A stretch of 64,000 bases of DNA from Fervidobacterium changbaicum (GCF_004117075.1 NZ_CP026721.1:1488001-1552000), one strand, 5' to 3'. Positions 54,505 to 63,550 are shown, counted from the stretch's first letter. A program made the numbers and translations. Notes: generated by a model from the letters alone, not told the origin.

Positions 54505-55926
54505 ATGCCAGAGTTTTTGAAAAAATCAGGAATAAAAGATAGCAATGGAGAATTTTGGAAAATTTTAGTTGTAGACGACGAACCCGATGTGCATGCTATC
54601 ACATCGGTCGTTGCACGGGATATAGAGTTTGAAGGAAAGAAGGTAAAACTATACAGTGCTTTTTCTGCCGATGAGGCCAAAAAGATACTTACGCAAGTGC
54701 CAGACATAGCCCTTGCTATGATCGATGTTGTTATGGAAAAGGATACCTCAGGGCTTGATTTAGTCAGATACATCAGGGAGGAATTGAAGAATCCATATGT
54801 AAGGCTTGTCATTAGAACGGGGCAGCCTGGATTTGCACCGCCAAGGGAGATTGTTTTGAAATACGATATAAATGATTACAGAGAGAAGGCGGAACTTTCC
54901 AGTAACGGATTGTATACGATGATAATTGCAAGGCTGAGAGAGTACAGAGATATCATTGAGCTCGACACACAAAGGAAACTTTTGGAGCGGAGTGCGTTTT
55001 ATTCTTCCGTGGTGCTCAACTCAAACGTCGAAGATTTCGACGACGTCTTAGCGGAAGCGTTCGACAACTTTTCTAAGATTTTGGGATTGACCGTCAGAAT
55101 CGAGAAGCTTAGTGAGGTCAGAGCTGACAAGTTCAATGGTAACGCTTATTCTACCAACGTGTCTTGGAATGAAAGTAAGAGTGTAGAGTTCGTCTTGAGA
55201 AAAGAAATAGGCTTAGGTGAGAGGATAAGAGTAGATTTTTCTAAACCTTTGACACGTCATCAGTCCGAGCTAATGACCATGTTCTTGGAACGTTACCTTT
55301 CGGCTGTGAATAATTATGTTTTGTCGAAAGACTTGATAGAAACTCTATACAAGATAATTTATATAATTTCTGAAGTTACCGAAACTAGGTCACTGGAAAC
55401 AGGCGAGCATGTGAGGAGAGTAGGAAAACTTTCAAGGTTAATCGCTTCGAAATTGGGATATGAAGGTGAATATCTCGAGTTTTTCGAAATCGCCGCGATG
55501 TTGCACGATGTTGGGAAGATAGGTATACCGGACGCTATCTTGAATAAACCTGCCAAGTTGTCAGATGAAGAATTTGAAATTATGAAGCGACACACTATCA
55601 TCGGCTACAATATACTCGCCAGTGTTGAACACCCGCTCTTTAAGTTGGCAGCAAATATAGCACTTTACCATCATGAGAACTGGGACGGAACAGGTTATCC
55701 GAAGGGATTGAAAGGTGAACAGATACCGCTTGAAGGAAGGATCGTCAGTATAGTCGATGTGTATGATGCATTACTTTCTGACCGAATTTACAGGCCTGCA
55801 TGGAGTGAGGATGATACTATACGTTACATTAAAGATAGCTGCGCAAAGAAATTCGACTCAAAGGTGTGCGATGTATTTTTCAAAAACTACGATGAGGTTA
55901 GGGGTATTTACGGGCTCAAGAAATAA
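54505..55926 (+). CDS. Response regulator REC-DUF3369-HD-GYP
   Basis: This 473-residue cytoplasmic regulator begins with a receiver domain (about 12-135; LVVDDEPD acidic pocket, phospho-acceptor D74 in MIDVVME, and Lys in YREKAEL). A DUF3369-like segment follows (about 150-280). A C-terminal HD-GYP domain (about 295-470) has HDVGKIGIPD (H334, D335) and GTGYPKG (G397-Y398-P399). HD-GYP domains with these residues hydrolyse c-di-GMP. It is probably phosphorylated by the kinase encoded 73 bases upstream, turning an extracellular cue into lower c-di-GMP. Confidence 0.93.
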   Translation: MPEFLKKSGIKDSNGEFWKILVVDDEPDVHAITSVVARDIEFEGKKVKLYSAFSADEAKKILTQVPDIALAMIDVVMEKDTSGLDLVRYIREELKNPYVRLVIRTGQPGFAPPREIVLKYDINDYREKAELSSNGLYTMIIARLREYRDIIELDTQRKLLERSAFYSSVVLNSNVEDFDDVLAEAFDNFSKILGLTVRIEKLSEVRADKFNGNAYSTNVSWNESKSVEFVLRKEIGLGERIRVDFSKPLTRHQSELMTMFLERYLSAVNNYVLSKDLIETLYKIIYIISEVTETRSLETGEHVRRVGKLSRLIASKLGYEGEYLEFFEIAAMLHDVGKIGIPDAILNKPAKLSDEEFEIMKRHTIIGYNILASVEHPLFKLAANIALYHHENWDGTGYPKGLKGEQIPLEGRIVSIVDVYDALLSDRIYRPAWSEDDTIRYIKDSCAKKFDSKVCDVFFKNYDEVRGIYGLKK

Positions 55927-55966
55927 AGTATAAGAATTATAAAGAATTCCGGAATTTTTCTAACTT

Positions 55967-56773
55967 TCAGCGAACGGTTATCAGTTCCTTCAGTTTTTCG
56001 AAAGTTTTCTCACCAATTCCTTTTACGTTTTTGATCTCTTCAATGGTTTTAAATGGGCCGTTAACTGTTCGGTAATCGATTATAGCTTGCGCTTTGGTAG
56101 GACCTATACCTGGAAGTTTTTGTAATTCTTCAGAAGTTGCTGTGTTGATGTTAATCTTAGCTTGTTCTTGTTTTTGTGCCGTCTGTGATTGGTTGAGTTT
56201 TGCTTGCTGGAGTGTCTGGTTATCATTTTCAATTTCTGGAACGGTTTGAGGTCTGCCGGCGGTATTTTTCGCACCCGCGGTTTCAACTCTTTCAACCTTT
56301 ATTCTGTCTTTCAATTTTTCGTATGTTTTTTGCCCGATTCCAGGAACGCTCATTATATCCTCAGGCTTTGTGAAAGCTTGATTTTCCCTGTATTCGATTA
56401 TCGCTCGCGCTTTTGAGGGACCTATGCCGGGAAGTGTCTGGAGCTCCTCAAAAGAAGCGGTGTTTAGATCTATAACAGACGGTGCGTAATTTCGCTGAGC
56501 TTCTTGAAGCGTGCCCTGGGTTGTTTTGTTTTCGCCACCCATACCCTCTGCCTGCAATTTCAATCTATCGTAGCTGGGATTGAAGAGTACACCTGAGATA
56601 ACTATCAGTGCTGAAAAAAGAAGGAAAAACGTCTTTTGTTCCTTCGAGAGCTTGGAGTGAAGTGATTTTAAAAACTCCAGAAATCTTGTAAGCAAGATTT
56701 CTGGAGAAAAACGTTCCGAGTCGCCCTGGTCTTCGTCTGGCTTGTATCCACCAACACGGTTCAATGGCAACAT
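55967..56773 (-). CDS. Membrane-anchored protein with two ComEA-type helix-hairpin-helix domains
   Basis: The 268-residue protein has a short cytoplasmic N-terminus, one transmembrane helix (about residues 50-66, FFLLFSALIVISGVLF), a linker, a first HhH domain (about 104-163: IDLNTASFEELQTLPGIG), a Gln/Asn-rich linker, and a second HhH domain (about 205-268: ININTATSEELQKLPGIG). ComEA proteins bind incoming double-stranded DNA in the periplasm during natural transformation and usually carry one such domain. ATG 56773 follows CAGGGGG. It is the last gene of a minus-strand operon. Confidence 0.85.
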   Translation of the reverse strand: MLPLNRVGGYKPDEDQGDSERFSPEILLTRFLEFLKSLHSKLSKEQKTFFLLFSALIVISGVLFNPSYDRLKLQAEGMGGENKTTQGTLQEAQRNYAPSVIDLNTASFEELQTLPGIGPSKARAIIEYRENQAFTKPEDIMSVPGIGQKTYEKLKDRIKVERVETAGAKNTAGRPQTVPEIENDNQTLQQAKLNQSQTAQKQEQAKININTATSEELQKLPGIGPTKAQAIIDYRTVNGPFKTIEEIKNVKGIGEKTFEKLKELITVR

Positions 56774-56853
56774 AAATACAATCCCCCTGAGATACACCCG
56801 TACGTCACGTTTGTTTCATATCTTTTTTACCGTTCTCATCTGAGTTATCGAAC

Positions 56854-57843
56854 TTACCCTCCTATTTTGGTTACCTTTGCCCCTTTTGTGTAGCCGTATT
56901 TTTCGAGCTCTACCCAATCCTGCGAGAAGTAGAAGTTCTTCGCCTGATTTTCGCTGGTGAATATTCCAAAACAGATAACGTACCCTGCGTTCGTAGAGAC
57001 GCTGAAAGCACTTATGCCGAGTGTTCTAAGGTTGACAACGGATTTGAAAGCTTCTTTCGAGCTTGAAATTGGATCGGTCTTCACCGTCCAAAATCCTTTT
57101 GAGGGATTCAATTCAGGCATCACGTTCGTTGGTGTCACAACTACATACTTGCCTGAATCTGTACGGTCTAATACGTAGTTCTGTGTTATCTTTGCTATCT
57201 TGAGGGCGGTCTCTCCATCAACAACGTACACGTACGCATTCGTTAAAATACTTCCTGGTAGATTCTCAGCCATCCTTGAAACTAAGAGGTTGTAGTCGAA
57301 TTTTGTGATATCTTTGAGGAACTTGTTTTCTTCAATAACAGGTTTCGCCTGCCCGCCTTCTGCAGTCGTCGTAGTTGCACTCTGGTTTACCTTAGTTCCT
57401 AAAGATTGGTCGGAAGATTGTGAAGATTGTGCAGCTGCGGTATCTGTAGTGCTTGTTGCTTGTATCAAAGGTATTAAATTCTCGGTTTGTTTGTTTTGTT
57501 TACCTTCTTCGCTCGAAGGCTTTATAACTTGTGATTGAGTAAGGGTGCTTTCATTAACCACCGAAGGTAAGAGCACAGTTAATGTACTCTCCTGTGCAGG
57601 CTCGACTACAATAACGGTCTGCGTTGCTGTCGTTAACGTCTTTTCCACAGGTGGATTAGTGTTAGTCCCTATCTCCCGTATCACAACTTCGACTTTGGAC
57701 TTCTGCATCTTCAGATAAAATGCGTAAAATGCCAGTGCTATTGTGACTAACGAAAGTGCTATGATGATAACTGATAGGATTTTTAAGTCAAAATCAGTAA
57801 TTTCCCTCCACTTTCTCGAACCAATGGGTGTCCTCTGCTTCAT
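56854..57843 (-). CDS. Single-pass membrane protein, possible SPOR-like C-terminus
   Basis: I do not recognise a named family. The 329-residue protein has one transmembrane helix near the N-terminus (about 22-46), a long low-complexity linker rich in Thr, Ser, Gln and Ala (about 50-175), and a folded C-terminal region. The last 70 residues (AFSVSTNAGYVICFGIFTSENQAKNFYF) resemble a SPOR-type peptidoglycan-binding fold, but the match is weak. It lies between the M42 peptidase and the ComEA-like gene, six bases from the former, so it may take part in envelope passage of DNA or in cell-wall binding. Confidence 0.6.
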   Translation of the reverse strand: MKQRTPIGSRKWREITDFDLKILSVIIIALSLVTIALAFYAFYLKMQKSKVEVVIREIGTNTNPPVEKTLTTATQTVIVVEPAQESTLTVLLPSVVNESTLTQSQVIKPSSEEGKQNKQTENLIPLIQATSTTDTAAAQSSQSSDQSLGTKVNQSATTTTAEGGQAKPVIEENKFLKDITKFDYNLLVSRMAENLPGSILTNAYVYVVDGETALKIAKITQNYVLDRTDSGKYVVVTPTNVMPELNPSKGFWTVKTDPISSSKEAFKSVVNLRTLGISAFSVSTNAGYVICFGIFTSENQAKNFYFSQDWVELEKYGYTKGAKVTKIGG

Positions 57844-57849
57844 TGCTGA

Positions 57850-58857
57850 TTATAACCCCTCTTCGCAGTACTTTATGGTAAGTTCTATTGTAGCTTCCAC
57901 ATCAGGTTCGTACACCATTTCGCTCGGGGTGTGGATGTACCTTGTCGGTATGGATATCGTAGCGCTCGGTATACCTGCTTTCGTGGCTTGGTAACCCGCT
58001 GCATCGGTTCCTCCGAATATGAGTACTTCCATCTGATGCGGTATGCTGTACTTTTCGGCGAGTTCTTTTAGCTTGTCGACGATGTGTCTGTTGCTTATCG
58101 AAGCGGAATCCTTTACTTTTATACACGTACCTTTGCCAAGTTCCATTGGGACCCTCTTCAATCCTTTTGGCGTGTCTCCAACGCCTGTAACATCTAGTGC
58201 TATTGCAACGTCAGGTTCTATATCGTATCCCGCAACGTGTGCTCCGATGAGTCCCACTTCTTCTTGAACAGCGAATACGCCGTATACGGTATTCGTAGGT
58301 TGCTTCAAACGTTTGAGTACTTCTATTATAACCGCACATCCGATTCTATCATCCATCGATTTGCTTATCATGTATTCACCTTGTTTGATGAAATAGCTAT
58401 CGAACGTTCCGAACGTGCCGATTGGACACAATTTTTCAGCCTCTTGCCTTGATTTTGCTCCGATATCGACGAAGAGTTTTTCAAACGACATCTTTTGGAT
58501 GTTGGTTTGGAGTTCTTCTGGTGTTTCGCCCTCGATTCCCACGATGCCAACCACATCTCCAAATCTCAATCTTGATTGGTAAATCGTGTACGGAGAAACA
58601 CCACCAACTCTGTCTATTTTGAGAAAGCCTTTGTCATCGATATTTGTAACAACAACACCGATTTCGTCCATGTGGGCGTCAAGAAGGACTTTTTTATCAC
58701 TTTTGCCATTCTTCCAAACGATTAAATTACCAAGCTTGTCTATTCTGTAACCATCGATATGCCCTTCGAGTTCTTTGAGGATTACCTGAGTTATTTCCGA
58801 TTCCCTCCCACTTGGACTTTTTGCCATCGTCAGTTTTTCAACCAATTTTTCCAACAC
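57850..58857 (-). CDS. M42 family aminopeptidase
   Basis: This cytosolic metallo-aminopeptidase of about 335 residues belongs to the M42 family, which forms large tetrahedral complexes in thermophiles. The metal ligands are seen in DAHMDEIG, SMDDRIG, VQEEVG and ALDVTG, with a late His in RYIHTPSEM. The frame reaches up to 58944, but GTG 58857 (or TTG 58854) has GCGGGGGTG upstream and the -10 lies at 58913. It is the first gene of an operon with the SPOR-like and ComEA-like genes. Preferred residue is not known. Confidence 0.92.
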   Translation of the reverse strand: MLEKLVEKLTMAKSPSGRESEITQVILKELEGHIDGYRIDKLGNLIVWKNGKSDKKVLLDAHMDEIGVVVTNIDDKGFLKIDRVGGVSPYTIYQSRLRFGDVVGIVGIEGETPEELQTNIQKMSFEKLFVDIGAKSRQEAEKLCPIGTFGTFDSYFIKQGEYMISKSMDDRIGCAVIIEVLKRLKQPTNTVYGVFAVQEEVGLIGAHVAGYDIEPDVAIALDVTGVGDTPKGLKRVPMELGKGTCIKVKDSASISNRHIVDKLKELAEKYSIPHQMEVLIFGGTDAAGYQATKAGIPSATISIPTRYIHTPSEMVYEPDVEATIELTIKYCEEGL

Positions 58858-58912
58858 AATGAACACCCCCGCTTTTTTGGTTTTTATGAATGTTGTTTTC
58901 GTACTGAATAAA

Positions 58913-58922
58913 ATTATACCAC
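58913..58922 (-). promoter_or_regulatory. Promoter of the M42-ComEA operon, extended -10
   Basis: The minus strand reads GTGGTATAAT about 55 bases before the M42 start codon. A -35 is weak (TTGTTC or TTTGTT). Confidence 0.6.
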
Positions 58923-59003
58923 AACTTGCCTTTCGAACAAACAATTAATTAAGGTTTAAACAACACAATCTAAACATATTCTAAATCTATTCCATTGTTT
59001 TGC

Positions 59004-59013
59004 GTGGTATAAT
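59004..59013 (+). promoter_or_regulatory. Promoter of the radical SAM cluster, extended -10
   Basis: GTGGTATAAT lies 35-44 bases before the ATG at 59048. Because it overlaps the upstream part of the open frame (TTG 59000), translation must begin downstream. Confidence 0.6.
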
Positions 59014-59047
59014 CAGAATTACCGAAAATTTCAAGCCAGTAGGAGGC

Positions 59048-59947
59048 ATGTTCAAGAATATGGGAATTGGAATAGAAATCCTCCACGAATGTACGTTATG
59101 TCCAAGGATGTGTAAGGTGGATAGAAGTGTAACGAAAGGTGTCTGCACGGTTGGATATTTGCCTAAATTGTCGAATATCGTTCTTCACAAAGGTGAAGAA
59201 CCACCATTGTCTGGGGAGAAAGGTGCAGCTGCGGTATTTTTCACGGGTTGTCAAATGAAATGTACTTATTGTCAGAACATGGGTTTTTCGCAGAAAGGCG
59301 TTGGGTTTGAGATAAGCGTAGAAGAGTTGGCTTGCGGGTTTTTGAAAGCGCAAGAGGCGGGTGCAAAAACGCTTGATTTGGTGACTCCAACACCGCATCT
59401 TCCTTGGATAATCAAGGCTTTGGACATGGCTAGGGAAAGAGGTTTTTCGTTGCCCGTTGTTTACAATACATCAAGTTACGAAAGAGTCGAAGTGTTGAGA
59501 GAAATCGAAGGCTACGTTGATGTGTACCTTGCCGATATAAGGTACACGGATAATGAATACGGAAAGGTTTATTCGAAAGTTCCAGATTATTGGGATGTTG
59601 CGCAGCAAGCGATTTTGGAAATGTACAGGCAAGTAGGCCCTTTCGATGAGGAAAGGATGAGAGGACTTATCGTGCGCATCCTTGTGCTGCCAAACAATGT
59701 GAGTGGTCATGAAAAAGCGTTTGAGTTCTTAGCCAAGCTCGATAAGAGGATACCCGTAGCCCTTATGTCCCAATACATTCCACACTTTGGTGCGAAAAAC
59801 GACCCACTGATAGGCAGGAAGATCACAAAGCAAGAGTACGAAAGCGCACTGGATAAGTTGATCGAGTTTGACCTTGATGGTTGGATGCAACTTGATGAGA
59901 AAGAGCGTGTCACAACCGCACCTATAGATTGGAGATGCATGTTGTAG
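59048..59947 (+). CDS. PflX-like radical SAM protein (COG1313 type)
   Basis: The protein has about 299 residues. It carries an N-terminal cysteine set CTLCPRMC followed by GVC, then the radical SAM motif CQMKCTYC (C68, C72, C75). TPTPHLPWI and YNTSSYE follow. This matches the PflX group, related to pyruvate formate-lyase activases but with no known substrate. AGGAGG at 59041-59046 is only one base from ATG 59048 and 13 bases from ATG 59060, so the start is uncertain. Two more radical SAM genes follow. No glycyl-radical enzyme is in the window. Confidence 0.8.
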   Translation: MFKNMGIGIEILHECTLCPRMCKVDRSVTKGVCTVGYLPKLSNIVLHKGEEPPLSGEKGAAAVFFTGCQMKCTYCQNMGFSQKGVGFEISVEELACGFLKAQEAGAKTLDLVTPTPHLPWIIKALDMARERGFSLPVVYNTSSYERVEVLREIEGYVDVYLADIRYTDNEYGKVYSKVPDYWDVAQQAILEMYRQVGPFDEERMRGLIVRILVLPNNVSGHEKAFEFLAKLDKRIPVALMSQYIPHFGAKNDPLIGRKITKQEYESALDKLIEFDLDGWMQLDEKERVTTAPIDWRCML

Positions 59948-59982
59948 TTCGAGAGAAATTATTATGTTGAGAGAGGTTAGAT

Positions 59983-60750
59983 ATGGGCAAGCGTGAGTTC
60001 ATCGGAATAGATCCATCCGCAACTTTATCGGTTAGCGTTACCAAAGGTTGTCCTCTTAATTGCGCACACTGCGGAGGACATTATTTAAAACACATGGTTC
60101 AAGTTGAGGACCTGGAAAAGTACGCAGAAAAGTACAAATCTTTCCTCATCAGTGGCGGGATGTTGCCAAACGGAGAGATACCCTTTGGAAAGTACATCAG
60201 CTTTCTTAAAGAGCTCAAAGAGAAATACGGTTTGAAATACAACTTTCACATAGGCTTTCCCCTCAATCCGCCTTATGAGATAGAAGAAGTTGCAGACGTA
60301 GTCAGCTTCGATTTCTACGCTGACAAAGAAGTGCTGAAGGAAATATACGGTATAGAAAGGGAACCAGAACAGATATTAGATGCGGTTTGGCCTTTAAAAG
60401 TCCAAAAGGTGCCACATATAACAATTGGTGTTTTGTGTGGTAAAATATCTCATGAGGGAAAAGCTCTCGAAGTGCTTTCAGAATATTTTGAAAGCGTTGT
60501 CTTAAACGTTTTTATCCCAACTCCTTTGACGAGGTATGCGAATTGTCAGCCACCGGAAATAGACGAGGTGGAGAAGATATTTGAAAAAGCAAGCAAGTTG
60601 TTCAATAATGTCGTACTTGGTTGTATGCACCCACGAGGCGAATACAGAAAACAGCTGCAAGAAAGGATACAAAGGCACGCGGGCTTTATTGTGAAGCCTA
60701 CAGATAGAACTTATGATTATCACGGCTGCTGCTCTTTTTATGTGAAATAA
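59983..60750 (+). CDS. Radical SAM protein of unknown function
   Basis: The 255-residue protein has the cluster motif GCPLNCAHCGG (C23, C27, C30) near its N-terminus and a core of about 200 residues. FLISGGMLPNGEIPF fits the SAM-binding strand. The C-terminus has a conserved-looking CC pair (HGCCSFY) that could bind metal or substrate. I do not recognise a specific family; it is smaller than most radical SAM enzymes and has no extra Cys-rich SPASM domain. GAGAGAGG precedes the ATG. It lies between a PflX-like gene and rlmN. Confidence 0.8.
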   Translation: MGKREFIGIDPSATLSVSVTKGCPLNCAHCGGHYLKHMVQVEDLEKYAEKYKSFLISGGMLPNGEIPFGKYISFLKELKEKYGLKYNFHIGFPLNPPYEIEEVADVVSFDFYADKEVLKEIYGIEREPEQILDAVWPLKVQKVPHITIGVLCGKISHEGKALEVLSEYFESVVLNVFIPTPLTRYANCQPPEIDEVEKIFEKASKLFNNVVLGCMHPRGEYRKQLQERIQRHAGFIVKPTDRTYDYHGCCSFYVK

Positions 60751-60778
60751 CTAAAAATTGGAAACGAAGGTGATAGAT

Positions 60779-61858
60779 ATGGGAAGTGTTAAAAAGAACT
60801 TACTGGATTTTACTTATGAAGAACTGGTTGAAGAATTCGCAAAACTCGGGCTTGAAAAATTCCGCGTTGATCAAGTGTGGGACTGGATATTCAAAAAGAA
60901 AATATTCGACTTCGGTGAGATGACAAACCTTTCAAAAGAGCACAGGCAAATTCTTGCCGAGAGGTTCTATATTGGTATCCCAAAACTTTTAGATATGCAA
61001 GTTTCAAAAATTGATAAGACGACGAAATTTCTTTGGGAACTGGATGATGGAAACACAATAGAATCCGTGCTGCTGTTCCACCCAGATAGGGTGACTGCGT
61101 GCATTTCATCGCAGGTTGGATGTCCTGTTAAATGTGCATTTTGTGCAACTGGTCAGAGCGGTTATGTCAGAAATCTTTCCGTTGGTGAAATCGTTGCTCA
61201 GGTTATTGCGATGGAAAAGGAAAGGCGTGTGAATATTGGTAACATTGTTTACATGGGCATGGGAGAACCACTTTTGAATTACAACGAAGTGGTAAAAAGT
61301 GTGCGCATATTGAACCACAAGAAAGGCAAAAATATAAGTATGAGACGAATTTCGATATCAACAGTAGGTATCCCGGAAAAGATAGTGCAACTTGCAAACG
61401 ATTTGCCCGAGGTCAAGTTGGCGATTTCGTTGCATGCACCAACGAATTATAAAAGAGACATTATTATTCCTATGAACAGAAAGTATTCTGTCGAAGAGAT
61501 AATCCATGCTGTCAAAGAATATCAAAAGATTACCAAAAACCGTGTCACATTTGAATATATCCTTATTAGGGAATTCAACGATTTTGTGGACGATGCGGAA
61601 AAGCTTGCGGAACTTCTCAGAGGTATAGGCGCTTACGTTAACCTTATTCCTGTTAACCCTGTACAGACCGATAGTGAAATCAAAATGGAAAGACCTCACC
61701 ATTGGGCTATTGAAAGGTTCAAGGAAATCTTAGACAAGCACAACATCGAAAACGAAATAAGAAGGGAAAAAGGAACTGATATAGATGCGGCTTGCGGTCA
61801 GCTCAGAAGAAGACATATATCTGGTGGTAAAGTAAACAAGGTGAAAGAAACAAAATAA
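60779..61858 (+). CDS. rlmN: RlmN, 23S rRNA (and tRNA) adenine-C2 methyltransferase
   Basis: RlmN methylates C2 of A2503 in 23S rRNA, and A37 of some tRNAs, by a radical SAM mechanism with a methyl-cysteine intermediate. The 359-residue protein has the cluster motif CPVKCAFC (C115, C119, C122), GMGEPLLNYNEV, SISTVG and LAISLHAP. The methyl-carrying Cys is C339 in DAACGQLR. ATG 60779 is six bases after GAAGGTG. The PASTA gene follows within five bases. Confidence 0.95.
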   Translation: MGSVKKNLLDFTYEELVEEFAKLGLEKFRVDQVWDWIFKKKIFDFGEMTNLSKEHRQILAERFYIGIPKLLDMQVSKIDKTTKFLWELDDGNTIESVLLFHPDRVTACISSQVGCPVKCAFCATGQSGYVRNLSVGEIVAQVIAMEKERRVNIGNIVYMGMGEPLLNYNEVVKSVRILNHKKGKNISMRRISISTVGIPEKIVQLANDLPEVKLAISLHAPTNYKRDIIIPMNRKYSVEEIIHAVKEYQKITKNRVTFEYILIREFNDFVDDAEKLAELLRGIGAYVNLIPVNPVQTDSEIKMERPHHWAIERFKEILDKHNIENEIRREKGTDIDAACGQLRRRHISGGKVNKVKETK

Positions 61859-61871
61859 GGGGATGGTACCG

Positions 61872-62651
61872 TTGATCGACAAAAGAGGGAAAAAAGTGAA
61901 AAATGACGCATCGAAGAAAGGAAAAAACATAGGCGTGTTGCTCGTTTCTGCTCCGGTTTTAGTCGTTATCGTGTTGATGTTGGCGGTAATTTCAGGACTC
62001 ATTTCGTTTTATTTGTTGATGTTCCTGGAAACGAAAAAGGGAACTGTGCTTCTTCCAAATTTCATAGGTACCGATGTCCGAACGGCAGAACAAAAACTGA
62101 GGAGTATGGGTTTCAAAATTGAAAAAGTGGGCGATTCTGGAAAGGTTATCAACATGGATCCTCCCGGCAATACGGTCGTGAAGAAGGGTAGAAAAGTAAA
62201 GCTGTTTGCTGAGAATGCAGTTCAGAAATCTCTGCTAATTCCTGATTTTAAGGGAACGTGGTATAAGAGCGTTCAACAACTTTTCAACCTGATGGAAATA
62301 CATTCCGTAATCAAAAAAGTGCCTGAGGGTGGGTTGGAGGGTACAGTTATCCAAACATCACCTACTCCCGGCAGTAAAGTTTTCACAGGAGACATTGTTA
62401 CATTGTTTGTAAGTACGGGCACGGGCTCTGCAGGTACAAATTCTTCCGAGAACGAGGATCGTCCAATGGAAAGACTCGATAGCACTATAAGCGAGCCACA
62501 GCCGGGAGGGACGGAAAGTGCGCTGGAAGTTATTCCACCGTCAATTCCGGTTGAATCTCGGAGTTCCCAGGAAACTAAAACTGAGCAAGAAACAAACGAA
62601 AGTTATCCTTTGAGCGAAGGCACTCCGCTTAATCAAGGGGGTCAGTTCTGA
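61872..62651 (+). CDS. Single-pass membrane protein with two PASTA domains
   Basis: The protein has about 259 residues: a basic N-terminus, a transmembrane helix (about 20-50), two extracytoplasmic PASTA domains (about 60-122, VLLPNFIGTDVRTAEQKL; about 127-192, LIPDFKGTWYKSVQQLF), and a Ser/Glu-rich tail of 65 residues. PASTA domains bind muropeptides and usually belong to Ser/Thr kinases or PBPs; neither is present here. TTG 61872 is better spaced from AAGGGG than ATG 61863. rsgA follows after three bases. Confidence 0.85.
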   Translation: MIDKRGKKVKNDASKKGKNIGVLLVSAPVLVVIVLMLAVISGLISFYLLMFLETKKGTVLLPNFIGTDVRTAEQKLRSMGFKIEKVGDSGKVINMDPPGNTVVKKGRKVKLFAENAVQKSLLIPDFKGTWYKSVQQLFNLMEIHSVIKKVPEGGLEGTVIQTSPTPGSKVFTGDIVTLFVSTGTGSAGTNSSENEDRPMERLDSTISEPQPGGTESALEVIPPSIPVESRSSQETKTEQETNESYPLSEGTPLNQGGQF

Positions 62652-62654
62652 GAG

Positions 62655-63548
62655 ATGAAGCAAGAAAGGAAATTGGGCAGGGTTATTAAGTTTTACTCTA
62701 ATCTTCTCGTGGTTCAGGACCTCGAAAGTGGTGAAAGGTTTTTATGTAAGTTGCGAGGTAAGTTTAAGAAGCAAGGGATAAGACCCATCGTTGGTGATGT
62801 GGTTGAATACGTCAAAGTTGTTGGCAACGAAGGGGTAGTGGAGAATATTCTGAATAGGAACAACGAATTAAAAAAGCCGAGCGTTGCAAATGTGGATCAG
62901 GTTATAATCGTTACTACTCTTGAGAAACCACAAGTGCCTTACGATATTCTTGATAGGTTCATTGTTTTGGTAGAGTATGAAAAGTTGCCCATAGTCATCG
63001 CATTAAACAAAGTAGATTTACTTTCAGAGAAACAGATCAAGCAATTTGAATCCATATACGGAAAACTTTACCCGATAGTTAAAACAAGTGCCGTCGAAAA
63101 GGTTGGTTTAGAGGAGCTAAAAAGACACCTGATGGGAAAGGTATCTGTCTTTGCAGGTATGTCGGGTGTCGGTAAGAGCAGCCTGTTGAACGCTATAGAA
63201 AGTACACTTAAATTAAGAACCGGTGAGATTTCTGAAAAGTTGGAACGCGGTAAGCACACAACCACAGCTGCTGAACTGCTTTCGCTTTCGTTCGGAGGAT
63301 GGGTAGTTGATACGCCAGGGTTTGCAAGTCTTGAGATTTCACACATCAAGCCTTTGGAGCTACGAGAGCTTTTCATCGAGTTCGAAAACGATAATTGCTT
63401 CTTCCCGGATTGTTTACATCTGAATGAACCCGAATGCTTTGTAAAAAAGTCTGTTGAGAAAGGGAAGATAAGTCCTTCAAGATACGACAGTTATGTGAAG
63501 TTCTTGAACGAACTGATTGAGAATCAAGAAATGCGAGCAAAGGAATAA
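62655..63548 (+). CDS. rsgA: RsgA, ribosome small-subunit GTPase
   Basis: RsgA is a circularly permuted GTPase that helps late maturation of the 30S subunit. The 297-residue protein has an N-terminal OB fold, then G4 (ALNKVDLL) before G1 (AGMSGVGKSSLLN), and G3 (VDTPGF). A C-terminal zinc finger shows CFFPDCLHLNEPEC (Cys-x4-Cys-x-His-x5-Cys). This order is diagnostic. It ends 4-5 bases before a terminator. Confidence 0.96.
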   Translation: MKQERKLGRVIKFYSNLLVVQDLESGERFLCKLRGKFKKQGIRPIVGDVVEYVKVVGNEGVVENILNRNNELKKPSVANVDQVIIVTTLEKPQVPYDILDRFIVLVEYEKLPIVIALNKVDLLSEKQIKQFESIYGKLYPIVKTSAVEKVGLEELKRHLMGKVSVFAGMSGVGKSSLLNAIESTLKLRTGEISEKLERGKHTTTAAELLSLSFGGWVVDTPGFASLEISHIKPLELRELFIEFENDNCFFPDCLHLNEPECFVKKSVEKGKISPSRYDSYVKFLNELIENQEMRAKE

Positions 63549-63550
63549 AA

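Noticed and set aside
55930-55965. Terminator between the HD-GYP and ComEA-like genes
   Set aside because: The only pairing is a short loopless AATTCC/GGAATT palindrome; the stem is too weak to support.
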